Below, piece by piece: positions 17,923 through 25,300 of a stretch of 64,000 bases of DNA. The translations under genes were made by a program, and so were the position numbers. The number at the start of each line of letters is the position of its first letter. Position 1 is the first letter of the stretch. Source of the DNA: UBA2040 sp041674745 (GTDB lineage Bacteria; Bacteroidota; Bacteroidia; Flavobacteriales_D; Crocinitomicaceae); NCBI GenBank assembly GCA_041674745.1, contig JBAYVD010000011.1, positions 62,001-126,000 of the forward strand, written 5' to 3'. Below the pieces are notes generated by a model. The model saw only the letters and a list, made by a program, of their open reading frames with translations, did not search any database and was not told where the DNA came from.

Positions 17923-18645
17923 GTGAAGTCAACTCGTTACAAAAACAGTCGTAGAAAATCATCCCTCCTGCTGTTGCTCTTTTTTCACTTTTGCAGTCTA
18001 AGTTTTGCCCAGAAAGATACTGCCTGCACTTCCTTATCTTACGCACTGCAGCATCCATTGGAAATAACGAATCTAGAATTGGTTGGTCAACATTTAGATA
18101 CTTTACCAGAGGAGATAGGAGAAATGATTCATCTCAAATACTTGTTGCTGGAAGACAACCAACTTTCCTTTTTACCAGCTTCCATGTGCCAATTGATCGA
18201 GCTGGAAGAATTGGGCGTAGACGGCAATAAGTTAAGCGAATTACCAGCATGCATCGGGCAATTGAAACAGTTGAAATACCTGGGTATGGACGACAATCAA
18301 CTGACCGTATTTCCAAAAAGTTTCACCGATTTAACTCAACTGGAAGAGTTGTACATGAATGGAAATCAACTTGCTGCCTTGCCCGATGATTTTGGGAAAC
18401 TAATCCAGTTGGAAGTAGTGGAAATGGATGAAAATCAAATCACAGGACTCCCTTATTCCTTTGGAAATCTGACCAATTTAGAATTCCTCTTACTTGGAAA
18501 TAACCCCATTTTACAGTTTCAAGAATCGTTTTTCAAACTGACCCAATTGGAAGAACTAATGATATCAGGTCCTACCTTTACACCTGAAAGAAAAGCATTG
18601 ATTCGCAGTAGATTGCCCAACTGTGTCTTGAATCCAACGAATTAA
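17923..18645 (+). CDS. Exported leucine-rich repeat protein
   Basis: The 240-aa protein has a basic start, a hydrophobic signal segment (SLLLLLFFHFCSLSFAQ) and seven or so leucine-rich repeats of about 23 residues with the signature LKYLxLExNQLxxLPxxxxxLxxLEEL. The repeat type is the bacterial/plant-like LRR seen in many Bacteroidota. It is likely a periplasmic or surface binding protein; the ligand is unknown. The start is a GTG, and no ATG lies before the signal peptide. Confidence 0.78.
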   Translation: MKSTRYKNSRRKSSLLLLLFFHFCSLSFAQKDTACTSLSYALQHPLEITNLELVGQHLDTLPEEIGEMIHLKYLLLEDNQLSFLPASMCQLIELEELGVDGNKLSELPACIGQLKQLKYLGMDDNQLTVFPKSFTDLTQLEELYMNGNQLAALPDDFGKLIQLEVVEMDENQITGLPYSFGNLTNLEFLLLGNNPILQFQESFFKLTQLEELMISGPTFTPERKALIRSRLPNCVLNPTN

Positions 18646-18758
18646 TAAAAATTGTTAGGGACCGATTCAAATGAGAACTTTTAATTGAATAAAAGAGCAT
18701 CACGGTTGAACCCTTCTACCTTTCTCTTGTACTGAGCTAAAAACAAATCAAAAGTACC

Positions 18759-19727
18759 ATGAGAAAATTTTCATCAATCGCTATTCTATTCTTTATTCAA
18801 TCGGCAAGTTTCGCGCAAGTTTCCGGCAACATCAATTACCAAAAACAAGTTGCGTTTCCTGAAAAAAACATCGATATTCGATTACAAACCAACAATGAAA
18901 ACTCCATTTCCGTAAAAGGTTTGGCCAATGTAAAAGCCGATGCTTACATCGCCATTTTTAATGTTTCACAAGAAGGAAAAACCGCGGAAGAAGTAAATGA
19001 ATTAATCGACAAACGCATTTCTGAGTCTTTGACGAAAATTAAATTGAAAAAGGAGATTGAAACGTATGTAGACATGATTTCATTCGTTCCGGTTTATGAA
19101 TATGAAGTGGAAAAAAAGATTTTCAGCAAGAAAAATTATATGGAAATCCCGGTGGGATTTGAATTGAAAAAAACCATCCACATCCGTTATACCAATCCAA
19201 ATTTCCTGAATGAATTCATCGAAATTTTGTCACAAAACGAAATTTATGATTTGGTTCGCGTAGATTATTTCTCCACGGCATTGGAAGCCATCAAAAAAGA
19301 ACTCATGACCAAAGCCAAATTGTTACTCACGGAGAAAACGAAAAATTACGAAGCCATTTTGGGAGAGACGTTTGCCAATACTGAAAAACAAATCGCCGAT
19401 GGATTCAAAGTTGTTCTACCCGTGGAAATGTACCAATCTTACGAAGCATATAGCAGTTCATCACTCAACTTAAAGCGATCGGCGAATGTCAATGTTGCCC
19501 AGAAATCAAAAACCTTGTATTACCAACCGATCGTTGACAAAGAATTTGACTTTGTCATCAATCCCGTGATTTTAGAACCCGTTATTCAAGTGATGTACGA
19601 ATTGAAACTCAGCGTTCTCCGAGAGAAAAAAACGGCTCCTGCTCCCACCGTTGAAGTGAAAAATACCAAAGAGTACATTTTAATCACCCCAAATGGTGAT
19701 CTAAAAAACTTGAATTTGATTAAATAA
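18759..19727 (+). CDS. SIMPL (DUF541) domain periplasmic protein
   Basis: The 322-aa protein has a signal peptide (IAILFFIQSASFAQ) and a SIMPL-like region: ISVKGLANVKADAYIAIFNVSQEGKTAEEVNELIDKRI, followed by the long central helices and a second beta half (TYVDMISFVPVYEYE, TIHIRYTNPNFLNEFIEIL). SIMPL proteins are periplasmic or outer-membrane-associated; the function is unknown. It is followed by a strong terminator, so it is likely a single-gene unit. Confidence 0.75.
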   Translation: MRKFSSIAILFFIQSASFAQVSGNINYQKQVAFPEKNIDIRLQTNNENSISVKGLANVKADAYIAIFNVSQEGKTAEEVNELIDKRISESLTKIKLKKEIETYVDMISFVPVYEYEVEKKIFSKKNYMEIPVGFELKKTIHIRYTNPNFLNEFIEILSQNEIYDLVRVDYFSTALEAIKKELMTKAKLLLTEKTKNYEAILGETFANTEKQIADGFKVVLPVEMYQSYEAYSSSSLNLKRSANVNVAQKSKTLYYQPIVDKEFDFVINPVILEPVIQVMYELKLSVLREKKTAPAPTVEVKNTKEYILITPNGDLKNLNLIK

Positions 19728-19816
19728 GTATGGAAAAGTGTCAATAAAATATTTAATTAATTGAATAGCTAATAGTTATTTTATATTTCAAGCTTTTTAA
19801 AGAAAAATTCCCTGTT

Positions 19817-19848
19817 AAAATTCCCCAATTCGTATTGTGGGAATTTTT
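19817..19848 (+). terminator. Terminator after the SIMPL gene
   Basis: AAAATTCCCC/AAT pairs with ATTG-T-GGGAATTTT (one bulged T) and is followed by TTG. The putative -33 TTG of the next operon (19835-19837) lies inside this stem. Confidence 0.6.
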
Positions 19849-19864
19849 TGTTGTACTACATTTG
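19835..19864 (+). promoter_or_regulatory. Promoter of the DoxX - OhrR-like redox operon
   Basis: TTG at 19835-19837, a 19-nt spacer and TACATTTG at 19857-19864 match the Bacteroidota consensus. The start codon of the DoxX gene lies 32 nt downstream. Confidence 0.6.
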
Positions 19865-19893
19865 TATCGCATACGATATAATCGCAATCGATA
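19865..19893. promoter_or_regulatory. Candidate MarR/OhrR operator: two adjacent dyads at the transcription start
   Basis: Immediately after the -7 box lies TATCG-cata-CGATA (19865-19878), a perfect 5-bp inverted repeat, followed by ATCG-caat-CGAT (19881-19892). Both share the ATCGCA / CGATA words. A position over the transcription start, before an operon that itself encodes a MarR regulator, fits an autoregulated repressor site. Confidence 0.5.
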
Positions 19894-19896
19894 AAA

Positions 19897-20325
19897 ATGA
19901 AAAACCGACCAAATTTCAAAACAATTTCCCGAATAATTTTGGCCAGTTTCATGATTTTTGCTGGGTTCAGTCATTTAACTTTTAACCGCATAGAATTCCA
20001 ATCGCAAGTTCCCAATTGGGTTCCACTCGGCAAAGATTTGGTCGTTATTTTATCTGGAATTGTTGAAATGATACTGGGAATTGGATTACTCTTCTCGAAG
20101 AAATACCGTGTACATTTTGGATGGGCCTTGGCTACTTTCTATGTTTTGATTTTCCCTGGCAACATCGCTCAATACATCAATGGAACCGATGGTTTTGGTG
20201 CATTGAATACAGATAAAGCGCGACTCATTCGACTTTTCTTTCAGCCCGTTTTAGTGTTATGGGCTTTGTGGTCGTCTAACGCATGGCAAGTTTATCAATC
20301 AAAAAAAACACGTAAAAATGGATGA
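19897..20325 (+). CDS. DoxX-family membrane protein
   Basis: The 142-aa protein has four predicted transmembrane helices (ISRIILASFMIFAGFSHLTF; LVVILSGIVEMILGIGLLF; FGWALATFYVLIFPGNIAQYI; FFQPVLVLWALWSS) and the DoxX-like MIFAGFSHL beginning and GWALATFYVLIFPGNI motif. DoxX-like proteins sit in the inner membrane and are often linked to thiol or electrophile stress. The gene overlaps the MarR regulator by 8 nt and heads the operon. Confidence 0.82.
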   Translation: MKNRPNFKTISRIILASFMIFAGFSHLTFNRIEFQSQVPNWVPLGKDLVVILSGIVEMILGIGLLFSKKYRVHFGWALATFYVLIFPGNIAQYINGTDGFGALNTDKARLIRLFFQPVLVLWALWSSNAWQVYQSKKTRKNG

Positions 20326-20776
20326 TCAACAATTGTTGTTAGGCAATCAGATTTGCTTTCCGTTGTATTCGGTTTCCCGACTCATCACCAAAGCGTATAC
20401 GCCCTATTTAAAAAAGATGGGTTTGACCTATCCTCAGTATTTGGTGATGATGGTTTTGTGGGAAAAAGATGCTGTCAGCGTGAATCAAATTGTAGAGCAG
20501 TTGATGCTGGATACCAATACACTGTCTCCTTTGCTAAAACGCATGGAAAAAATGGAGTTGATCAAACGCAATCGTTCCACAGAAGACGAACGTTGTGTGC
20601 ACATTGGTTTGACCCAAAAAGGAAGAGAATTAAAGAAAACTGCCGTCCCAATCCCTGAGCAATTGTTACAAAATCTACTAACTGAAAATATTGAATTAGA
20701 AGAAATTATCCATTTAAAAGAGGTGCTCAATACCTGGATAGATGCATTAGCAAAAAAACAAACAACAATCAAATAA
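20318..20776 (+). CDS. MarR-family regulator, OhrR-like
   Basis: The 152-aa protein is a winged-helix MarR regulator. The N-terminus NQICFPLYSVSRLITKAYTPYL contains Cys13 at the position of the redox-sensing cysteine of OhrR (organic hydroperoxide sensor). The recognition helix region follows (SVNQIVEQLMLDTNTLSPLLKRMEKMELI) and the wing contains RSTEDERCVHIGLTQKG. It probably represses this operon and is released on oxidation. Candidate dyad operators lie at 19865-19893. Overlap with the DoxX gene suggests translational coupling. Confidence 0.87.
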   Translation: MDDQQLLLGNQICFPLYSVSRLITKAYTPYLKKMGLTYPQYLVMMVLWEKDAVSVNQIVEQLMLDTNTLSPLLKRMEKMELIKRNRSTEDERCVHIGLTQKGRELKKTAVPIPEQLLQNLLTENIELEEIIHLKEVLNTWIDALAKKQTTIK

Positions 20777-20789
20777 CAGTCAAATCAAA

Positions 20790-21422
20790 ATGGAATTATT
20801 AGACAAATTGAACTGGAGATACGCTGCCAAAGCGATGAACGGAGAAAAAGTAGCACAAGACAAAATCGATCGGATTTTAGAAGCGGCTCGATTGGCACCT
20901 ACTTCCAGTGGCTTACAACCTTTCGAAATTTATGTGATCACCAACCAAGAAGTAAAGGAAAAAATCAAACCCGTTGCATGGAACCAATCAGTCATCACGG
21001 ATTGTTCGCATTTATTGGTTTTCGCCGCGTGGGACACGTACACAGTGGATCGTATCAATAAAATGTTTGATTTAACCAATGAAGTTCGTGGTTTTTCAAA
21101 CGAAGGATGGGAAAATTACCGTCAAATGTTGTTGGCAAGTTACCCACAACGGGACGAAGAATTAAATTTCAATCACGCGGCAAGACAAGCCTACATTGCC
21201 TTTTCACAAGCCATTGCAGCAGCTGCTTTTGAAGGAGTGGATGCTACACCTTTGGAAGGTTTTGACCCCAATGCAGTAGACGAAATATTAGGTTTGCGTG
21301 CAAAAGGATTGCGTAGTGTGGTCTTGCTTCCATTGGGTTACAGAGCCACCGATAAAGATTGGTTGGTCAACCTAGTAAAAGTGAGAAAAAGCACAGAAGA
21401 CTTGGTTACAGTCATCGACTAA
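20790..21422 (+). CDS. Nitroreductase-family NAD(P)H oxidoreductase
   Basis: The 210-aa protein fits the FMN-dependent nitroreductase fold: LNWRYAAKAMNGEKV at the start, the FMN-contact ARLAPTSSGLQPFEIYVI, and LGLRAKGLRSVVLLPLGYRATDKDWLV at the end. Length and motifs are close to NfsB-type quinone/nitro reductases. It is 13 nt downstream of the OhrR-like regulator and probably acts on quinones or reactive electrophiles in the cytoplasm. Confidence 0.88.
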   Translation: MELLDKLNWRYAAKAMNGEKVAQDKIDRILEAARLAPTSSGLQPFEIYVITNQEVKEKIKPVAWNQSVITDCSHLLVFAAWDTYTVDRINKMFDLTNEVRGFSNEGWENYRQMLLASYPQRDEELNFNHAARQAYIAFSQAIAAAAFEGVDATPLEGFDPNAVDEILGLRAKGLRSVVLLPLGYRATDKDWLVNLVKVRKSTEDLVTVID

Positions 21423-21444
21423 TCATCGATAAAGTTCATTAAAT

Positions 21445-21481
21445 CAACGATAGTTCGAACGGTAAAGTTGGACTATCGTTG
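21445..21481 (+). promoter_or_regulatory. Long inverted repeat between nitroreductase and LLM genes
   Basis: CAACGATAGT (21445-21454) pairs perfectly with ACTATCGTTG (21472-21481), with two more pairs inside. There is no T-run after it, so it is not a standard terminator. The CGATAG/CTATCG words resemble the dyads of the operon promoter, so it may be a second binding site or an mRNA processing hairpin. Confidence 0.4.
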
Positions 21482-21513
21482 TTGTTCATTCATCACCGAT
21501 TTGAAAAAAATCC

Positions 21514-22542
21514 ATGAAAAAAATTAAGTATTCCGTCTTAGAATTGGCGATCGTATCCAAAAACAATACCATCGACCAAACCTTGCACAACAGTCTTTGG
21601 TTGGCGCAAAAAGTAGAGGAAGTTGGTTATACGCGATTTTGGTTGGCGGAGCATCATAATTCAGATCATATCGGCAGTTCAGCTACTTCCATCTTAATTG
21701 GCTACATTGCTCAAGGAACCAAAACAATTCGCGTGGGTTCCGGCGGAATTATGTTACCGAATCATTCACCGCTCATTGTCTCAGAGCAGTTCGGAACTTT
21801 GGGATGGTTGTATCCGAATCGAATTGATTTAGGATTGGGTCGAGCCCCTGGAACCGATCAAGCCACGGCCACAGCTATTCGTTCCGATCAACGAAATGCA
21901 GCCTTTACTTTTCCTGAAAACATAGAAGAAATTCAGACGTATTTTTCCAAAGAAAATGCAACAGCCAAAGTACGAGCCACGGTTGCAGAAGGCGTAGCTA
22001 TTCCACTTTATATTTTAGGTTCAAGTACGGATAGCGCTCATTTGGCGGCAAAAAAAGGATTGCCTTATGCTTTTGCGAGTCACTTCGCGACTTCCCATTT
22101 GTACAACGCTCTGCGCATTTACCGTGAAGAATTTCAACCATCGGCCCAACTTACATCTCCTTATACACTAGCGGGTGCAAATGTCATTGTCGCCGAAACC
22201 GACCAAGAAGCCGAAAAAATCTTCACTTCCCTGATTCGAATGATCGTCAGTTTGCTCACCGGAAAAAGAGATGCACTGCAAGCACCTACAGAAATGACCG
22301 AAGAACTGCGCGAAATTGCAAAGCATCCTTCGGTACAAGAAATGTTACGATTTACCTTTGTTGGCAGTAAAGCAACTGTCAAAAAGCAAATAGAAGACTT
22401 TTTAGCAAGAACACAGGTGGACGAAATTATTGCCGTTACCAACATCTACAATGCAGAGGATCGAATAAAATCCTACATACTTTTTTCTGAAATTATGCAA
22501 GAAATCAATGAGCAAGAGCAAGAGGTCGCACGGATTGTTTAA
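21514..22542 (+). CDS. LLM-class flavin-dependent oxidoreductase
   Basis: The 342-aa protein is a luciferase-like monooxygenase of the single-chain MsnO8/YhbW type: SVLELAIVSKNNTIDQTLHNSL, YTRFWLAEHHNSDHIGSSATSILIGYIA, IRVGSGGIMLPNHSPLIVSEQFGTL and RIDLGLGRAPGTDQ are family hallmarks. It uses reduced FMN and oxygen, perhaps supplied by the nitroreductase upstream. It ends the redox cluster. The substrate is unknown. Confidence 0.88.
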   Translation: MKKIKYSVLELAIVSKNNTIDQTLHNSLWLAQKVEEVGYTRFWLAEHHNSDHIGSSATSILIGYIAQGTKTIRVGSGGIMLPNHSPLIVSEQFGTLGWLYPNRIDLGLGRAPGTDQATATAIRSDQRNAAFTFPENIEEIQTYFSKENATAKVRATVAEGVAIPLYILGSSTDSAHLAAKKGLPYAFASHFATSHLYNALRIYREEFQPSAQLTSPYTLAGANVIVAETDQEAEKIFTSLIRMIVSLLTGKRDALQAPTEMTEELREIAKHPSVQEMLRFTFVGSKATVKKQIEDFLARTQVDEIIAVTNIYNAEDRIKSYILFSEIMQEINEQEQEVARIV

Positions 22543-22636
22543 AAAGCACCATTATACTGTCTAATTTCAGGATTAAACTGGTCAACTTCGGCAATTGTCG
22601 TAAATTTACGAACCGCAAAAAAATTATAACAAATAC

Positions 22637-22969
22637 ATGGAACAATCCGATTTTTTAGACCGACACGTTTTCTCCAATTTAAAAAGCACCACGGGTGGTG
22701 TAGAGACCGATCCAATTTACTTCTTCTCAGAAGCCGATTTCTTGGTAGTTCTGGAGCGTGTGGAACATTTCGGAATTAGTATTTATACCATTGAACCTTT
22801 TTTGGACGGTAAATCTTATGGCATACAAACCAATGAAGATTTAAAGAAAAAAGCCACCGATGCCAAATGGTATGGAAAAGCTTTTGCCACTTACAAACAT
22901 CGACAAGAAGGAATGTTGTATTCAGCCACTTACAAAGTTCCTGCAAAATTATTGGCACGCTATTCTTAG
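22637..22969 (+). CDS. Hypothetical protein (110 aa)
   Basis: I do not recognise this protein. It lacks a signal peptide or membrane segment and has mixed alpha/beta composition (YFFSEADFLVVLERVEHFGISIYTIEPFLDG, AFATYKHRQEGMLYSATYKV). A 12-nt palindrome CGTAAATTTACG at 22599-22610, which contains a -7-like TAAATTTA, lies 27 nt upstream of the ATG and may be its promoter/operator. Confidence 0.65.
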   Translation: MEQSDFLDRHVFSNLKSTTGGVETDPIYFFSEADFLVVLERVEHFGISIYTIEPFLDGKSYGIQTNEDLKKKATDAKWYGKAFATYKHRQEGMLYSATYKVPAKLLARYS

Positions 22970-23037
22970 AATAAATTCGTGTTTAAGTGTGATTGAATTT
23001 TATTTTCATAAATTCGATTCCTTAAAAACAAGCAAGT

Positions 23038-23217
23038 ATGTCAGAAAAGAAGAATTCTAAGTCAGGCAACGAAATAGGAATTGGAGCTGCTCTGGGAGTT
23101 GCTTTCGGAGCCCTATTTGGAAATTATTTCGGAAATTCTTCTAGAAATATTGCCCTAGGCATTTCAATAGGGGTGACTGTCGGCGCTATTTTTGAATACT
23201 TCAAAAACAAAAAGTAA
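23038..23217 (+). CDS. Small glycine-zipper membrane protein (59 aa)
   Basis: The frame encodes MSEKKNSKSG followed by two hydrophobic glycine-rich segments (IGIGAALGVAFGALFGNYF and IALGISIGVTVGAIFEYF) and a basic tail NKK. The GxxxG-like spacing is typical of small two-helix inner-membrane proteins annotated as glycine-zipper proteins. Codon use resembles the neighbours. Function is unknown. Confidence 0.7.
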   Translation: MSEKKNSKSGNEIGIGAALGVAFGALFGNYFGNSSRNIALGISIGVTVGAIFEYFKNKK

Positions 23218-23247
23218 ATTCCTTCAAAACTCCATTCTCTAAATCAA

Positions 23248-23754
23248 ATGATTAAACAGATCCTACTCCTTGTAATTCCCGTAGCACTGATGCGAATTAC
23301 GACTAGTTGCGATTTGTTTCACAAAAAATCAAACACCATGGAAGAACCAACAAGCTCCGTATCGGCGAACGATACGACACCGAAAGTGATTGGAATAGGC
23401 GGGATTTTCTTTTTTACGGACGATCCCAAAGCGACTAAAGAATGGTACAGCCAAAATTTAGGCATGGAGATCAATGATTGGGGATCCTCTAGTTTTGAAT
23501 CCCGAGACATCAATCATCCGGATACCATCCACTCGCTTCAGTGGACACCTTTCAAAACAGGAAGTGACTATTTTGAACCGTCCAAGAAGGATTTTATGAT
23601 CAATTACCGCGTTCAAAACTTAGAAGGATTGGTCGAAAAATTGAAACAAAACGGCGCGAACATCTTGGATAGCATAGCTGTGTATGATTATGGTAAATTC
23701 GTTCACCTGATTGACCCAGAAGGAAACAAAATCGAACTTTGGGAGCCAAAGTAA
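23248..23754 (+). CDS. VOC (glyoxalase/bleomycin resistance-like) protein, probably membrane-anchored
   Basis: The 168-aa protein has a VOC domain from about residue 45: IGIGGIFFFTDDPKATKEWYSQNLGMEINDWG ... LEGLVEKLKQNGANILDSIAVYDYGKFVHLIDPEGNKIELWEPK, with the usual FVHLIDPEGNKIELWEP end. The first 21 residues (ILLLVIPVALMRITTSC) look like a weak lipoprotein signal with a Ser/Thr-rich linker after the Cys, though the lipobox is not standard. If the ATG at 23338 is used instead, the protein is cytoplasmic. The substrate is unknown. Confidence 0.75.
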   Translation: MIKQILLLVIPVALMRITTSCDLFHKKSNTMEEPTSSVSANDTTPKVIGIGGIFFFTDDPKATKEWYSQNLGMEINDWGSSSFESRDINHPDTIHSLQWTPFKTGSDYFEPSKKDFMINYRVQNLEGLVEKLKQNGANILDSIAVYDYGKFVHLIDPEGNKIELWEPK

Positions 23755-23839
23755 CCGATCTGAAAAACTTTTTTCACAAAACAACCTTTGGTTGATTCAA
23801 TTCATTTTTTCGTATCTTGTTCTTTCAAATTTTTGAGAA

Positions 23840-24760
23840 ATGGCATCGAAAACTTTATTGCACGCACCGGAATTAACGCATGAACGATCGCTGAAAACGT
23901 TGGTGGAAAATCGCACGGTTTTCTCTTTGGAGAATTGCGAATTGAATATTTTTGAAACCTACCAACAATCTACTTTGGTTCCGCTAAAATTCAATGATTT
24001 GGTTGTTACGAGCATGTTGCGTGGTAAAAAAGTGATGCATCTATTCGATGAACCTGGTTTTGATTATTTGCCGGGCGAAACAGTGGTGATTCCCGCCAAC
24101 GAAGTCATGAAAATTGATTTCCCAGAAGCAAAAAACAACAATCCAACCCAATGTTTGGCTTTGGCCATTGACCAAGCAAAAATCACCGAAACCTTGAATT
24201 TCCTCAACGAAAAATACCCGAAAGAAGGGAAAAATAAGATGTGGCAGTTGAATTCAGAAAATTACTTTTTCTACAACAATGTAGATTTAGCTAGTACGAT
24301 CAACAAATTGGTAAAGGAATGCATGAGCACGAATTTGACCAAAGATGCTATCGCGGATTTAACTTTGCAAGAATTGTTGATTCGAATTATTCAATCGCAA
24401 ACGGCCAAATCAGCCGAACAAGGCAATTACATCGATATCGATAGCCCAATTCAACATGTGGTGGAATACATTCACAACAATTTGAACGAAAGAATTCAAT
24501 TGAAAACATTGAGTGAACAAGCCGGAATGAGCAATACCTCGTTTTATCGGTATTTCAAACGTGAATTGGGTATGAGTCCCATTGAGTTTGTGCTCAACGA
24601 GAAAATAAAGTGCGCCAAACAATTGCTCCGCGACCAAGGTTTGCACATCAACGAAGTCGGGTATTTAGCAGGATTTGAAGATTGTAATTATTTTATTCGC
24701 TTGTTCAAAAAGCACGAAGGTATCACGCCAAAACAATATCAATTGTTGTACATCAATTAA
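23840..24760 (+). CDS. AraC-family regulator, probable activator of the aldehyde dehydrogenase
   Basis: The 306-aa protein has an AraC_N-type (PF06719-like) N-terminal sensing domain (residues ~15-190, LPGETVVIPANEVMKIDFPEA) and two C-terminal helix-turn-helix motifs (IQLKTLSEQAGMSNTSFYRYFKRELGMSPIEFV and HINEVGYLAGFEDCNYFIRLFKKHEGITPKQY). It converges with DUF779 and the aldehyde dehydrogenase, and two direct repeats lie at the dehydrogenase promoter at the spacing AraC proteins favour. The stop codon overlaps that of DUF779 on the other strand (TTAA at 24757-24760). Confidence 0.88.
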   Translation: MASKTLLHAPELTHERSLKTLVENRTVFSLENCELNIFETYQQSTLVPLKFNDLVVTSMLRGKKVMHLFDEPGFDYLPGETVVIPANEVMKIDFPEAKNNNPTQCLALAIDQAKITETLNFLNEKYPKEGKNKMWQLNSENYFFYNNVDLASTINKLVKECMSTNLTKDAIADLTLQELLIRIIQSQTAKSAEQGNYIDIDSPIQHVVEYIHNNLNERIQLKTLSEQAGMSNTSFYRYFKRELGMSPIEFVLNEKIKCAKQLLRDQGLHINEVGYLAGFEDCNYFIRLFKKHEGITPKQYQLLYIN

Positions 24761-25131
24761 TCTTCTACAAATTTCAGGGGCGTCAATTGTGTCAATTCTT
24801 CGTCGGTAAACATCCGTGATTGGGTCAAAAATCGGAAACCCAAGGGAATCTCCAATGAAAAACTAGAACCCATTCCTTTTACGACATGAATCGTTAAGTG
24901 AGTGTATTTCCAATATTCGAATTGGTCTTTGTTCATCCAAAACTCACAGCCTTCAATTTCACCCAAACAAACGTCACTTTGTCCCAAGCGAAAATCTCCT
25001 TTTTCGAAACACATCGGTTGTGAACCATCGCAGCATCCGCCACTTTGATGAAACATCAATTCGCCATATTTTTCTTTGAGCTGATGGATCAAAGCAATGG
25101 CTTCTGGGGTGATGGATACGCGGTTTGTCAT
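24757..25131 (-). CDS. DUF779 protein
   Basis: The 124-aa protein is a clear DUF779 member: LMFHQSGGCCDGSQPMCFEKGDF, a GxVCLGEIEGCEFWM segment and the ILxIxKGMGSSFSLEIPLGFRFLT end. DUF779 genes are regularly found beside aldehyde dehydrogenases such as this one. The conserved cysteine-rich GGCCDG loop suggests metal or cofactor binding, but the function is not established. The ATG at 25131 (MTNRVS) fits the family; an upstream in-frame start at 25182 would add a poorly conserved leader. Confidence 0.85.
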   Translation of the reverse strand: MTNRVSITPEAIALIHQLKEKYGELMFHQSGGCCDGSQPMCFEKGDFRLGQSDVCLGEIEGCEFWMNKDQFEYWKYTHLTIHVVKGMGSSFSLEIPLGFRFLTQSRMFTDEELTQLTPLKFVED

Positions 25132-25208
25132 GGTGTTTTTGATATTTTTGTTCTGGATTTGTTTTAGTCTACTGATAAACAAGAATTTTACCTTTTAAAT
25201 TTGCAAAC

Positions 25209-25240
25209 CTCCCCCTTGATCCCCCTCCAAAGGGGGAAAA
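25209..25240. repeat. CCCCCT/AGGGGG intergenic repeat element
   Basis: CCTCCCCCTTGATCCCCCTCC followed by AAAGGGGGAAAATA forms a short dyad (CCCCCT ccaa AGGGGG). From memory, near-identical sequences recur in many intergenic regions of Flavobacteriia; I cannot confirm that here. Confidence 0.45.
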
Positions 25241-25247
25241 TAAAAAG

Positions 25248-25287
25248 GCCAAAGCCTGACTAAGGGAAAATCAGGCTTTGGCACAAT
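25248..25287 (-). terminator. Terminator of the aldehyde dehydrogenase gene
   Basis: GCCAAAGCCTGA (25248-25259) pairs perfectly with TCAGGCTTTGGC (25271-25282). Read on the minus strand it is followed by CTTTTTATTTT, so it ends aldehyde dehydrogenase transcription before DUF779. Confidence 0.75.
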
Positions 25288-25300
25288 CATTTGATCTAAA

